From Schistocerca nitens (Eukaryota; Arthropoda; Insecta; Orthoptera; Acrididae): 64,000 nt of DNA. Made by a program: the position numbers and the translations under genes. The notes below the pieces were generated by a model. The model worked only from the letters and a program-made list of their open reading frames with translations. It was not told where the DNA came from and ran no database searches. Location of the stretch: positions 353,257,234 through 353,321,233 of the forward strand of contig NC_064622.1 in NCBI RefSeq assembly GCF_023898315.1. The letters are read 5' to 3'. Below are positions 48,490 to 59,084 of this stretch, piece after piece (positions within the stretch are counted from its first letter, which is position 1; each line of letters begins with the position of its first letter).

Positions 48490-48720
48490 ACCAATGTTGT
48501 TTGTTAATAATTTTGAAAGTCAGTTATTATAACCACATTTCATATGATGAAGTGCTGAGAATAAGTGGTCTATACAGCCTGCACAAAATCATTGCTGAAA
48601 GAATACTGAAGCTTGCTGGGCATGCTCACTACATGAAAGATGGAAGAATCTCCAAATAAGCATTGTTGTGGAAACCAACAGATGGATACAGAAGCAGAAG
48701 AATACTTTGTAGCATTGGAA
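48490..48720 (+). mobile_element. LINE fragment, reverse transcriptase C-terminal region
   Basis: The plus strand reads ISYDEVLRISGLYSLHKIIA, then ERILKLAGHAHYMKDGRISK, and after a stop ALLWKPTDGYRSR. This is the form of the end of RTE-like LINE proteins (…RLKLAGHVLRM..RI.K..L.W.P.G.R.RGRP). A short old scrap. Confidence 0.55.
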
Positions 48721-48859
48721 ATGAACTATTGCAAAAGATCTCCCACCCATGGACACAAAATGAGAGGAAGCTGAAAATGCAGCAACTGATTGAGTTTGCA
48801 GGAGGAAACTTTTCATCTGATGTGCTACTTGGCATTAGAGGAACTAATTCTTAGTAAGT

Positions 48860-49271
48860 ACTCAGTTACATGTTCAGTTATTTGGCAAGTAACAACATAG
48901 TAAGATCACAACAGTTAAGGTGAAATTAGGTCAAGGGCACTTCAGTCAAAGCTACTAAACAGTTGTGTTTGGTGCTTGTAAAACATGCTGATGGATGAGA
49001 ACTGGGTGTAAAGATAAACTTAAACTTGCAACATTTCTCCAACAAATTATAATGGTACACAATTTAAAATACACCCTTAATTAAGCACAAAGAAGAGAAC
49101 TATTCATATAGACTTATACAAGCATGACACTTACAGGTGGAATGTTGACAGCTACAAGTGAAAACAGTCTGAAACACAATCCTTAAATTCTGACACTAGA
49201 ATTTCTGTTTTTAACAGAGGATTCATTTGGGGATGTCTTTGCTTACAACTACTTTAAAAACAGTATATGGT
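48860..49271. other. no gene recognised
   Basis: AT-rich, nothing supportable. Confidence 0.45.
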
Positions 49272-51253
49272 TATATAAAAGTATATGGTTATATAACTTT
49301 CCAGAGTTTCTTAACCTCGAACCTCTTCGTCATTCCTAAAATCCCTCAACATGCAAGCTAGCCTTTCACCTGCAGAAAGAACCACGAACGTCGTTTACAA
49401 CTGTTTTGAAAACATCACCCCTGAATGACAAGATGAGCAGTATATGGTTGTATAAAAATAATCTCTTCCTGTTAACTTCCCAGAATTTCTTAACCTCAAA
49501 CCTCATTGTCGTTCCTCAAAACCCTCAACATGCAAGCTAACCTTACATTTGCAGAAAGAACCACAATCCACCTACTAAAACTGATCCCAACCTTATAATC
49601 CTACCTGCTGACACAGGCTCTACTAGTGTTGTTTGGAACCACAAGGATTACTTGGTGGAAGGATTTGTAGGTGTCAGATTCATTCACATCCAAACACTGC
49701 CACAGTGACCCCATTCCAGAAGTCCAACAGGATCTCCAGTCTCTCCTCAAATCCCTATGTCGATCCCAGAACCTCTCCCTGGATTACACCTCTCTCCTCA
49801 GATCTACAATTCCCCATACTCCTATCTTCTACATGATTCCTAAAGTCCATAAACCCAACCACCTAGAGTGCCCCATTGTGGCCAGTTACTATGCCCATAC
49901 CGAGAGAATCTCTGCTCTCATAGATCAACACCTTTAGCCTATTACCCACAACCTACCCTCCTATATAAAAGATACAAACCATTTCCTCCACAGACTCCCC
50001 ACAGTTCCTGTTCCTTTACCACAAGATGCCCTGCTTGTCACTACTTACAACACCTCTCTTTACACTATCATCCTTAATGCCCATGGCCTTTGCCACTATC
50101 TAACACTACCTGTACCAATGCCTGATGGATTCCAAACCTACAACCTGCTTCCTGGTCACCATGGCCAACTATATCCTCAACCACAAATGAAGGTATCACC
50201 TACAAATAAACCCAGAGTGTGGCATTGGTCGGCCACATGGCACCATCCTATGCCAGTCTCTCTGCAGGTCATCTAGAGGAATCCTTCCCATTCACTCAGA
50301 ATTCCAAACTCCTCACCTGGTTCAGATTCACTGATGACATCTTTGTGGTCTGGGCCAAGGGTGAGGACAGACAGATTATCGACTTTCCTCCAGAACCTCA
50401 AAACCCCATTTGCTTAACCTGGTCCTCCTCAACCCAACAAGCCACCTTATCCTTCCCACACCTCTCACAGTGATATTCCAGCACCCACCAAACCTACACA
50501 ATAGCCTTGTCCATCCCTATTCAACCACTGCTCCCAACCCCTTGCCTCATAGCTCAGATCCCTGTAATAGACCTCGATGTAAGACCTGTTCCATATACCC
50601 TCCCAACACCATCTACTCCAGTCCAATCACAACTATCACCTATGACATCAATGGCAGGTCTACCTGTGAAACCAGTCCTGCGATCTACAAGCTATGCTGC
50701 AACTATTATTCTGCATTCTAAATGGGCATTGCATCAAACAAGTTGCCTGTCTGCATGAATGGACACTGACAAACTGTGACCAAGAAACAGCTCGACCATC
50801 CAGTTGTTGAGCACACTGCCCGGCACAATGTTCTTCATTTCAATGACTGCTTCACAACCTGTACCATCTGGATCCTTCTCATCACCAAACTGCCCAGCTG
50901 GGAACTATCCCTGCAATATAGGCTACATTCCTGTAACCCTCCTTGCCTCAATCTTCATTAGTCACTGTACTTCACCCAGCTATCCCCTTCCTTGTTCCCA
51001 CTCCAGAACTGCACAGCCTTCTATTCCACCAACACTCCCACAGTCTTTTTACTTCTCTCCTTTTCCGCTCCTGCCCCTGTCCAACCTCCCGACTGCACCT
51101 AGCAACCCAAGTGCATTACTGGCCACTCCCACAAGCAGCATTACACCCACCCCCACCCCAAACCCTGATATCCCCCCCCCCCCTCCAGCCTCTTGCTTAC
51201 TCCCATCATGCGTTGTTGCTCGTAGTCTGGCCTCAGCAGCCACAGACACTGGT

Positions 51254-51302
<49 letters not shown>

Positions 51303-51425
51303 TCTAATTCAGAAGAAGGTCTTTTGGCCAAAACCTTACTTGTTTAGCAGTCTGTGTGTTGTGCCTGTCTGTGACTTGGCATCTCTACTATGTGGCGAGT
51401 AGCAGTCTATCCTTTTCGTAATACT
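49272..51425 (+). mobile_element. second Penelope-like element, Neptune/Poseidon-like, decayed
   Basis: Plus strand, C-rich coding. Reverse transcriptase pieces: FYMIPKVHKPNHLECPIVAS with TERISALIDQHL (49830-49935), GHMAPSYASLSAGHLEESFP and the catalytic phrase FRFTDDIFVVWAKGED (about 50310-50370). Then CNRPRCKTCSIYPPNTIYSS and INGRSTCETSPAIYKLCC, followed by the endonuclease end HPVVEHTARHNVLHFNDC. A large part between polymerase and endonuclease is missing. The 3' end has (GT)n and then TCTTTTGGCCAAAACC to GGCGAGTAGCAGTCTATCC. Near the start, about 49272-49385 repeats at 49437-49560. Clade is a guess from motif style; it is not the same family as 30046-33162. Confidence 0.65.
51256..51300. 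repeat. (GT)n microsatellite
   Basis: 45 bases of alternating GT in the 3' part of the Penelope-like element. Confidence 0.95.
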
Positions 51426-51940
51426 GTCATTACTCCATCCCAGATTTTCCATCGCTTAGTTATATCATCAGTAGGGTTCAACTAAACATGCAGTAAAAAA
51501 TGACAAAATATGTACTTATAATATGGGCTTAAAAATATAAAATATGGAAAAATTATGGAGACAAAAAACTACAATTTTCAAATAAACCACGCTTTATTAC
51601 ACCAAAAACAAACAATTTTATGCTTCTCCAGTTTCATGCGCTTTTTTTTTTTTCTTCAAAATTAAAACTATTTCTGTTTGAACAGAAGAATTGTATTGAC
51701 AAAGATCTTTGAAACTGCAGGATGTGACTGGAGCAAACTTAAATTTGGACAATTCTGGAACTGAGTATGGGACATGAAGTTCATCATCTATTCTTCCATA
51801 CAGCATACTGTTAATTTTGTCAGCAGATTAAGACCTTTATTTTTCTCAAGTGCCTAGTTCAATTTTTCCTTTACCAACTCAGCAATGGATCCTTCTGCTT
51901 TGCTAATTTTCATTTTTATGCCTTCGATAATCTTTACATT

Positions 51941-52143
51941 ATGTCCATTATAATTATCTGGGCTGTTTTGCTGTGGTCGGTTGATGAATTCTGTGTCAAT
52001 TCCCAACGTTTCGTCTCCGACTGCAGGAGACATCTTCAAGGGGGTCCGTAGCTCGATGGAAGGTCCAACACACCCACTGGCTCGCTACTGACAGTAGTCA
52101 TGGACATGATATTTCCGGCCGTGAAAATCTACATTTTAGTATC
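51941..52143 (-). repeat. 203-bp insertion with Penelope-tail-like motif
   Basis: Minus strand: GATTTTCACGGCCGGAAATA, then TGAAGATGTCTCCTGCAGTC and GGAGACGAAACGTTGGGAAT. Flanked by the perfect 12-bp duplication AATCTTTACATT at 51929-51940 and 52144-52155. The hAT frame resumes on either side. The 6-bp stem GTCTCC/GGAGAC between TTGAAGAT and GAAA is a hammerhead-like arrangement, as reported for Penelope-like elements. Confidence 0.65.
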
Positions 52144-52826
52144 AATCTTTACATTGTCTTTCAATTATGTTCAAGGGTTTTCCAGTCCCTTAATATGATG
52201 CAACAAAAAACAATAATTCTTTTTGATGTGCACTAAATCACTCTGTAGAGTATCATTTTCAGAAAGTTCTTTCATATTCAAAATACAAGCAGACTCATCT
52301 TCAAACTGAAAAATAATTGTTTTAATGTCACAGAAATCCTCAACATAGTATTCAACTTGTCAGCATTGGTTCTGGTGGCAAAATAATATCGGGATACACC
52401 TCTTTAAATTTCGAGAGCCTACTGGTAGCTTTCAAAAATATTTTCTTCATATTTGATATTAAACTATCAACTTCTCTTCTTTATCCTTATGCTTTCAGCT
52501 AATCTATTTCTTCTGCATTCCAAACACAGTACATAGAGCATTTTAATGTATAAGACATTCAGGAATGCTGCAGCTTTAACCATATAAGGTGCAGCATTGG
52601 TACAATGTTTGTTGGTTACATTTAGGAAGTTCTTCAAATGCCAACAGAAAGGATTTGCTTGATTTATCTTCAGATAGTCATCCAATTACTACAATGCCAA
52701 TGCACTGCCTTGGGTGGCCATAGTCTCATCGATTGTGACCCATATAGGACCATCCTAAATTACGTCTCGAATCGACACCGTACAATCCTTGTAAATGCTG
52801 CCGACATAGTTTTTTTTAAATGTAGA

Positions 52827-53029
52827 AAAAAAATGGTTCAAATGGCTCTGAGCACTATGGGACTCAACTGCTGAGGTCATTAGTCCCCTAGAACTTAAAA
52901 CTAGTTAAACCTAACTAACCTAAGGACATCACAAACATCCATGCCCGAGGCAGGATTCGAACCTGCAACCGTAGCGGTCGTGCGGTTCCAGACTGCAGCG
53001 CCTTTAACCGCACGGCCACTTCGGCCGGC
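52827..53029 (-). repeat. SINE-A copy inserted in the hAT pseudogene
   Basis: Full length, head GCCGGCCGAAGTGGCCGTGC in reverse complement. Perfect 12-bp duplication TTTAAATGTAGA at 52815-52826 and 53030-53041. Confidence 0.96.
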
Positions 53030-53341
53030 TTTAAATGTAGATTCATCAGGAATATGTTTGCCTGAATATCTCTCTAGGATGCTTTTTTAAAAAATGGGTT
53101 GTTTAATTTCCATACAGGTATATCTGCATATATAATGGCATAACACATATCTTTCGAGAAGGTAGAACTTTGGAGCCCACTGGCTGTTGCATCATCAAAA
53201 AACTGTTGTTTGAATTGATTCTCTTTTTAATTTCTACCTGTGTTTTTAGGTAGATAGGCACTGTGATATTAAAAAAGTTGCTCAGTTGACACAGCTTTTC
53301 ACAGGTATTACAAAACAGTACTTTGCCGTCTGTACTCAAAG

Positions 53342-53703
53342 ACTGCTTTGGAAATCTTCACTCTATTTTTGTAATTTCAAACACAACAGTTGCTTGTACA
53401 TGAAAGAACATAGACGTGTAAAAAAATACAATGATGCACAGCAGCAAACATCATTGTTATCAACAGCAAATGACATGGATGTGAAGTTATACATAAGGCT
53501 AGCAAAATACTTGTGGAGGTGTGCATCAGATGTTGCGCATTGACTGAAACACTCGAGTATAACAGTGAGGGAACATTTAATGCTGAAGCCTTATTGTGCA
53601 CGTTGGTGGCATGAACTATCCAACCTGACTGTAAGGTCTAACTGGAGTTCCACATGAAAGATAATTGAATGACAAAACAGAAAATATGTAGAAACAGAAA
53701 TCA
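53342..53703. other. no gene recognised
   Basis: Probably the left flank of the hAT copy and intergenic DNA; no motif. Confidence 0.4.
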
Positions 53704-54440
53704 CGTTGTTGTTGTTGTTGTGGTCTTCAGTCCTGAGACTGGTTTGATGCAGCTCTCCATGCTACTCTATCCTGTGCAAGCTTCTTCATCTCCCAGTACC
53801 TACTGCAACCTACATCCTTCTGAATCTGCTTAGTGTATTGATCTCTTGGTCTCCCTCTACGATTTTTACCCTCCACGCTGCCCTCCAATGCTAAATTTGT
53901 GATCCCTTGATGCCTCAAAACATGTCCTACCAACCGATCCCTTCTTCTAGTCAAGTTGTGCCACAAACTTCTCTTCTCCCCAATCCTATTCAATACCTCC
54001 TCATTAGTTACGTGATCTACCCACCTTATCTTCAGCATTCTTCTGTAGCACCACATTTCGAAAGCTTCTATTCTCTTCTTGTCCAAACTGGTTATCGTCC
54101 ATGTTTCACTTCCATACATGGCTACAATCCATACAAATACTTTCAGAAACGACTTCCTGACACTTAAATCTATACTCGATGTTAACAAATTTCTCTTCTT
54201 CAGAAACGATTTCCTTGCCATTGCCAGTCTACATTTTATATCCTCTCTACTTCGACCATCATCAGTTATTTTACTCCCTAAATAGCAAAACTCCTTTACT
54301 ACTTTAAGTGTCTCATTTCCTAATCTAATCCCCTCAGCATCACCCGATTTAATTTGACTACATTCCATTATCCTCGTTTTGCTTTTGTTGATGTTCATCT
54401 TATATCCTCCTTTCAAGACACTGTCCATTCCGTTCAACTG
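53704..54440 (-). mobile_element. RTE-type LINE, 5'-truncated
   Basis: A 3' portion of an RTE-clade LINE on the minus strand. The 3' end carries a short (CAA)n tail (TTG repeats at 53705-53719 on the plus strand). It ends abruptly at about 54440, where another repeat begins. The frame inside is open, so this copy is fairly young. Confidence 0.85.
53727..54437 (-). CDS. RTE LINE reverse transcriptase C-terminal part, open
   Basis: 236 codons without a stop, beginning MNGMDSVLKGGYKMNINKSK inside the polymerase domain just after the catalytic region. Then VKEFCYLGSKITDDGRSRED, IVAMYGSETWTITSLDKKRI, EAFEMWCYRRMLKIRWVDHV, LVGHVLRHQGITNLALEGSV, EGKNRRGRPRDQYTKQIQKD and the terminal DRVAWRAASNQSQD, all in family order. 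It lacks the endonuclease and the catalytic Asp residues, which lie upstream of the truncation. The first Met is only the first ATG in the frame. It cannot be an active enzyme. Confidence 0.88.
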   Translation of the reverse strand: MNGMDSVLKGGYKMNINKSKTRIMECSQIKSGDAEGIRLGNETLKVVKEFCYLGSKITDDGRSREDIKCRLAMARKSFLKKRNLLTSSIDLSVRKSFLKVFVWIVAMYGSETWTITSLDKKRIEAFEMWCYRRMLKIRWVDHVTNEEVLNRIGEKRSLWHNLTRRRDRLVGHVLRHQGITNLALEGSVEGKNRRGRPRDQYTKQIQKDVGCSRYWEMKKLAQDRVAWRAASNQSQD

Positions 54441-54444
54441 CTCT

Positions 54445-54675
54445 TATGGAAAGGTTTAGGTACAGTGCAGAGAAGTCAACCAGAACCCTGGGTCTGGGGA
54501 GATTTAGCAAATGGGATGAGAAGGAAAGACTCCTTCTCATCCCATCCAGTAAGTCTCATCTGACCCGGGGTTCACTGTACCCCTTTCCCTAAAACTCTGC
54601 ATTCCTTTTCTTTCACCCCTCTTCCTTCCACTTTAACTCTTCTGTGAGAAGAAGGAGCCACTGGCTTCAAAAGCT

Positions 54676-54707
<32 letters not shown>

Positions 54708-54770
54708 TGTGTGTGTTTTCTACTGCCACTGCTTGGTGAGTAAAGTTTTTATCCAAACATTTGCATTAAA
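54445..54770 (+). repeat. dispersed repeat, likely Penelope-type 3' end
   Basis: Same family as 35150-35420: CATCCAGTAAGTCTCATCTG, ACCCGGGGTTCACTG, CTCTTCCTTCCACTTTAAC, AAGGAGCCACTGGCTTC, then an A-run (54689-54707) and TGCCACTGCTTGGTGAGTAA. It abuts the RTE LINE end. Confidence 0.6.
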
Positions 54771-55410
54771 ATGAAAATATGTAGTTACATATTAATCTGG
54801 GCCCTAATCATCAGCTAGACTAATTACCAGTAAACCCTATTCTTAAAGAATCAAACTCCAGCATATAAAACAGATTGAAACATCTGATCATTTTGCAAAT
54901 GAGTTAACGTGTTAAATATTTGACATAAAGCATGTAAGTGAGAAAAAGTTACAAAAGATTTGAAATTACATGTAGAGTTTACTGGAAGTTGCTAAATACT
55001 CCCATTCTCAAATACTGGATAAATAAAGTTTGGGTATTAGTGCGCTATCAGTTAAGCTGCCTCAATACAAACAAGCAATTTCTAACTGTAACACTTGTCT
55101 TATTGTGTTAAACTATTAAGATAAGGTTATAACTCTTAATGAGTAGATTATGAGGCCATTTTAAATTTTTAAATTAGGTCAATAATCATGCTAAATACTG
55201 AAAATCAGTTTCTGTTGCCCTTAGAAACCATTAGATCAGCAACCTGCAACTGGTATTGCATTCTGGGATAGTCACTCAGTAATAGCATGCTTTAATGTAT
55301 GTCACTGTAATGGCATGTATTGTTTCAAGTAAATTCATATCTTGTTTGATGCAGACTGAAAAATGTATGAAATTTCTACTGTATCACACCTCAGAGGGGA
55401 GTTTCCTTAC
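54771..55410. other. no gene recognised
   Basis: AT-rich, no motif. Confidence 0.45.
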
Positions 55411-55565
55411 GCCACTGAAAGCCATTGTTCTTCGGTTGTTGCAAACGGCTTGCTGCTGTGGTATGTTTCCGCCCTGCTGCAGCATCCAGTCCATTCTTCA
55501 CACCTGCCACAATTCGTAGGGCAGGATTTGTCACAATGCCATTTCGCCGTGGCTTCAGTAGTCCT
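55411..55565 (-). CDS. candidate internal host exon, basic peptide
   Basis: Minus strand. Acceptor-like CATTTGTTGCAG (upstream side) and donor CAGTGGC|GTAAGG bound 155 bases that read LLKPRRNGIVTNPALRIVAG, VKNGLDAAAGRKHTTAASRL and QQPKNNGFQW in one frame. The block is distinctly GC-richer than its flanks, which suits an exon in an AT-rich intron. The peptide is basic and Ala/Gly/Asn-rich, as in nucleic-acid-binding linkers. I cannot name the gene. If real, it lies on the same strand as the candidates at 39640-39852 and 34114-34193 and could be upstream in one gene. It might also be an old repeat. Confidence 0.33.
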
Positions 55566-56949
55566 CTGCAACAAATGTACACCACCTCCTTTTAAAATTT
55601 TACGTTTGAAAACTGCATAATAAAACAATAATACAATACTGGACAATCAAGGATGGAATGCAATGCCTATTAAACACACCTCATGTGTCACAGACATACA
55701 AGGTGGAGCATATCAAATATCAAAATTTATTCCAAGTGATAGCATTATTTAATTCTACCAATTTCACTAACATAATGTCATAAAGTTGTCAGTCTAACTT
55801 TAAGTGCAAAGGAACTTTCCTGTATAAGCTGATTTTGGACAAGATGATTCCTATGGGGGGGGGGGGGGGGGGGGGGGGAAAGAATGTATGATATGGAGAA
55901 AACTGACCTTCACTTTGTTTTATCTATACGTAAATCAAAATGGTACATTCTACTGCCACAAAACTATTCACACAAAGTAGATAAATACTGTTCAAAGTTT
56001 TGTTTGTCTGTGGTTTAACTTCATTGTGGTCATTTCTTTCCACTCTTCCCTGTTTTCTTAAGTTTTCATGAGTGACTCTTCTTTATTGCTCAGTACAAGA
56101 AAATGTTTACTTACCTGGATTTTCTCCTTCCTTCCTGAAAGGAAAGTAGCTGAAGGCACTTACATAACTACACAAAAAAACCAACTTCAAAGAAAAGAAA
56201 GAAACTTATCTTACTTACAACTGCCTTTCTTTATTGTTTTTCTCTTATTTTGTTGCCTGTACATTCCTCATATTTTTTATTATTTCAGTAAAACATGCAA
56301 TGAGGGCATTTAAGGAAACAAGAATGAATGAAGTGCCAATGGCTTGAGCAAGGAACCATTACGCAGCTTAAATAAACCAAAATCACTATGATCTGATCAA
56401 GATTTTAACCCCATCTATCATAACCAAAGAATACAGTAGTGTAACTTCAACTGCTAATAAAATGGAGTTGCTTTGCTTTCTTATGCAATAACAAGAATAA
56501 AATTTAGTTTTACAACACATTCTTTAATGCAAATGGCAGTGAATAATTTATATTAATGAACATAGAGGTTGGACAAAATTATATGAATGCGTACTGAAGC
56601 ATCCAAAACAATCTCTGAAGCATATTTAAATCCTGAATGGTGCTCAATGGAATTTTATAACCAAAAAAGCTGTCCCAGTTCAATGAGAGGTCTCATTAGA
56701 TAGCAACAGTGTCTTTATAAATACGACGACAATGGCTTAATGATAAACAGATTGTGGACAGCAAAGGAGATGTTTTATTCCATTCTCGTATTTGTTGAAC
56801 ATACTTAGTGAATTTGAAGTTATACCACTGGCAATTTTATAGTCTACGAATAGGCATTCCATGCTAGAAACGGGGCTTGGATCACTGCACATGATCACAT
56901 ACAATGTTTTTTTTTAAACCTTACAACATATAGACAAGCATTATTTGGT
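55566..56949. other. no gene; 24-base G run
   Basis: AT-rich apart from the run of 24 G at 55855-55878. No coding motif. Confidence 0.5.
55855..55878. repeat. (G)24 homopolymer
   Basis: Uninterrupted run of 24 G after CTAT and before AAAGAAT. Confidence 0.97.
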
Positions 56950-57134
56950 TATATTTTGACTAAAGTTCAGTCTTGATCACACGCAGTTGACTGCGTAGCA
57001 GCGAGGAGAGCTCCGCCTACCATCCTAAGGGAGCCATGGGTCTGATGATGGTTTCGTAAAAAGAACCAAAACCGGTTACCTATATCATTAAAACATAAAT
57101 AGTGTGATCAAGACTGAACTTTAGTCAAAATATA
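56950..57134. repeat. perfect 33-bp inverted repeat around a 119-bp core
   Basis: Arms 56950-56982 and 57102-57134 (left arm starts TATATTTTGACTAAAGTTCA, right arm is its exact reverse complement). The core has GCAGTTGACTGC and then CTGATGATGGTTTCG and AACCAAAACCGGTTACC, similar in layout to the Penelope tail motifs elsewhere in the window. Probably the paired ends of a small Penelope- or MITE-type insertion. Confidence 0.7.
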
Positions 57135-57615
57135 ATAATTAATTGATCACTGTTTTCCAAAAATGTTTACCAAAATTGTACATTATTTGGTTGTCAAAAT
57201 CTTTATAAAAACTCCACTTCTTTCACAGTTGAAGGCAATCTGTGTAATGTGTTTGCAAGATGTCTGCCAATAGCAGCCACACTTCAAATGTTTAGTTTAT
57301 CATTCCTGTTGAAAGACTCTTGTTAACTCTTGAGCTCTTTAAGTGTGTATTAAGCTCAGCAGATACTTTCACGGCAGTGGTCTTTTAGGTATCATAAATA
57401 ATAATCTGATATATCTACCAGCATGTTTACTTTTTACTCTGTGATATCAGATGTATTACTGTATATGCAACCGATATTGTGGATGCAGCAATTAAGTGAA
57501 TACTATCAGCTGAAGGATGAAATAGTAAGCAATGGACAATAAACACTATATGATAATTAGGGTCTTCAGCACTGGACTTGGCCAATTGCATTTTCTCAAT
57601 TTTTAAAATTTTTAA
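57135..57615. other. no gene recognised
   Basis: AT-rich, nothing supportable. Confidence 0.45.
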
Positions 57616-57650
57616 AGAGAGAAAGAGAGAGAGAGAGAAAGAGAGAGAAG
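57616..57650. repeat. (GA)n microsatellite
   Basis: GAGA array with a few AAA interruptions. Confidence 0.9.
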
Positions 57651-57900
57651 TGGCCAGTTGTGAGTGAGATTCACATACTGAGGGCTCTGTACAAATTTAA
57701 TTATGTATAATATAAATGGCCATATCTTTTGATTGCATTGGCTTAGAAGCTTACATTTATTGCGCTCCTGAGAAACCTTAGTGTGGGGAATAAATTTCAG
57801 CTTGATACCTCTATCCATTCCTGAGATAAAGGTTTAACAGCTGGACGGACAGACAGACAGACAACAAAGCGATCATATAACGCTTTAGTTTTAACAAACA
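57651..57900 (-). repeat. dispersed repeat of unknown class
   Basis: Minus strand contains GTCTGTCTGTCTGTCCGTCC, then GGTATCAAGCTGAAATTTAT and GCTTCTAAGCCAATGCAATC. I recall this combination (phrases like GAGGTATCAAGTTGAAATTTAT) from many insect sequences, but I do not know the element type. Confidence 0.35.
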
Positions 57901-59082
57901 GAGATACGGAACCCCAAAGAGTGTCTGAATATGTGTGACTGTATGTGGATTGGTGAAAATGGGAAAAGAATATGGACGCAAGAGTAAAGCAAAAATAATA
58001 TGATGACCAGGGGTGGATCCTCTTGAAGCTCTGTAATAGGTATTGTGGAACAAACCACCAAAATCTAAAAACAGACAATGTGGTATGTAGAAATAAAAAT
58101 GATAAGAGGTGAGAGACAATGGAGGAAAGTCAAATAATGAAGATACACAGAGAAAACAGCATAATTGTGAAAGTAATGAAGTAGACAATATGGAAATTAG
58201 TAAGTGAGAAGTTAAATAAATCGTAATATAGAGGTTATTTACAATCAGATTTGTTTTCATACAAGGGCTATAATTCACTTCTAAACCAGCACTGCCTAAA
58301 TCTCTTACACTTTGCACAGGCTATCATTAGTGAATAGTTGCTAAAAGATTCTTGATCATTACTGACAAGTACCACCAAATCATCATTAATTGTCCAGCTT
58401 CTAGAACCAGTCTAACATATGTAGTCAAGACACTGCTGTGGAAGTTGTTATCATCTGACAGTTGGAGCAACACTAGCTACCCTAGCAGCAAGTAAGCTAG
58501 CCATAAGATTAATGCCTTTTAATTATATTTCTACCTAATTAACACAATGGTTGTTGTATTTTTTCTTTCCATGCATTAGCAAATTTTCAAGAGACATGAA
58601 CAATAATGAAATAATTGTAAAAGCAACTGAATCTCACTGGTTCAGTTACGTAAGCTAGAAGTTACGGGTGAAGAAATACTTTCAAATATGTGTATAACGG
58701 CAGCTTGCTACACTGAAAGCAAGAGGATTTAAACACACATTTCAGGCATGAGAAGCATATATTTCTGTTTTTGTCTGTTGATATTACAATAGGTATTTTC
58801 CATGATACGTAACAATTTTGTATGTAGTCTAATAATTCATACAGTCGTACACTTCACCTGACTTTCTGACATCTTAACATTTTTGTAAATTTTGTTACTT
58901 TTGCTTCAAATGCACATGTGTGTAAGATTCTTGCCATTTGTGGCTCTGTTGTAGCAACAATGTGGAACTGGTTTCTTTGGTAGTTTGATACAGTGTTATT
59001 GCTTTTGACACACTATTACTACATCTGTGCAATTTTCTCTTGAGTTACAGTCATGTTGACTTATTTGGTATGTTCAATAATA
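57901..59082. other. no gene recognised
   Basis: AT-rich flank of the Tc1-like transposon. Frames are short and motif-free. Confidence 0.5.
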
Positions 59083-59084
59083 TA

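Larger units (their letters stand above)
51618..53340 (-). pseudogene. hAT-type transposase pseudogene, CGBP1-like zinc finger
   Basis: Minus strand. N-terminal zinc finger with DGKVLFCNTCEK, then SGKHIPDES-like sequence at the SINE boundary. Next NKHCTNAAPYMVKAAAFLNV and LYIKMLYVLC (family form TDAAPYMVKAGKALNVLYPKM), then VDSLISNMKKIFLKATSRL and FKEVYPDIILPPEP. Near the end, KFKFAPVTSCSF recalls the hAT dimerisation part (APVTSCDVERSFS). I know this family from memory as hAT-like genes whose finger resembles CGG-repeat-binding protein 1. Numerous stops and frameshifts. A SINE-A and a small Penelope-tail-like piece sit inside it, each with its own target duplication. Confidence 0.7.

Noticed and set aside
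50943-51302. Pro/Ser-rich frames before the GT array
   Set aside because: Low-complexity translation of the C-rich 3' region of a decayed Penelope-like element, ending in the GT microsatellite.
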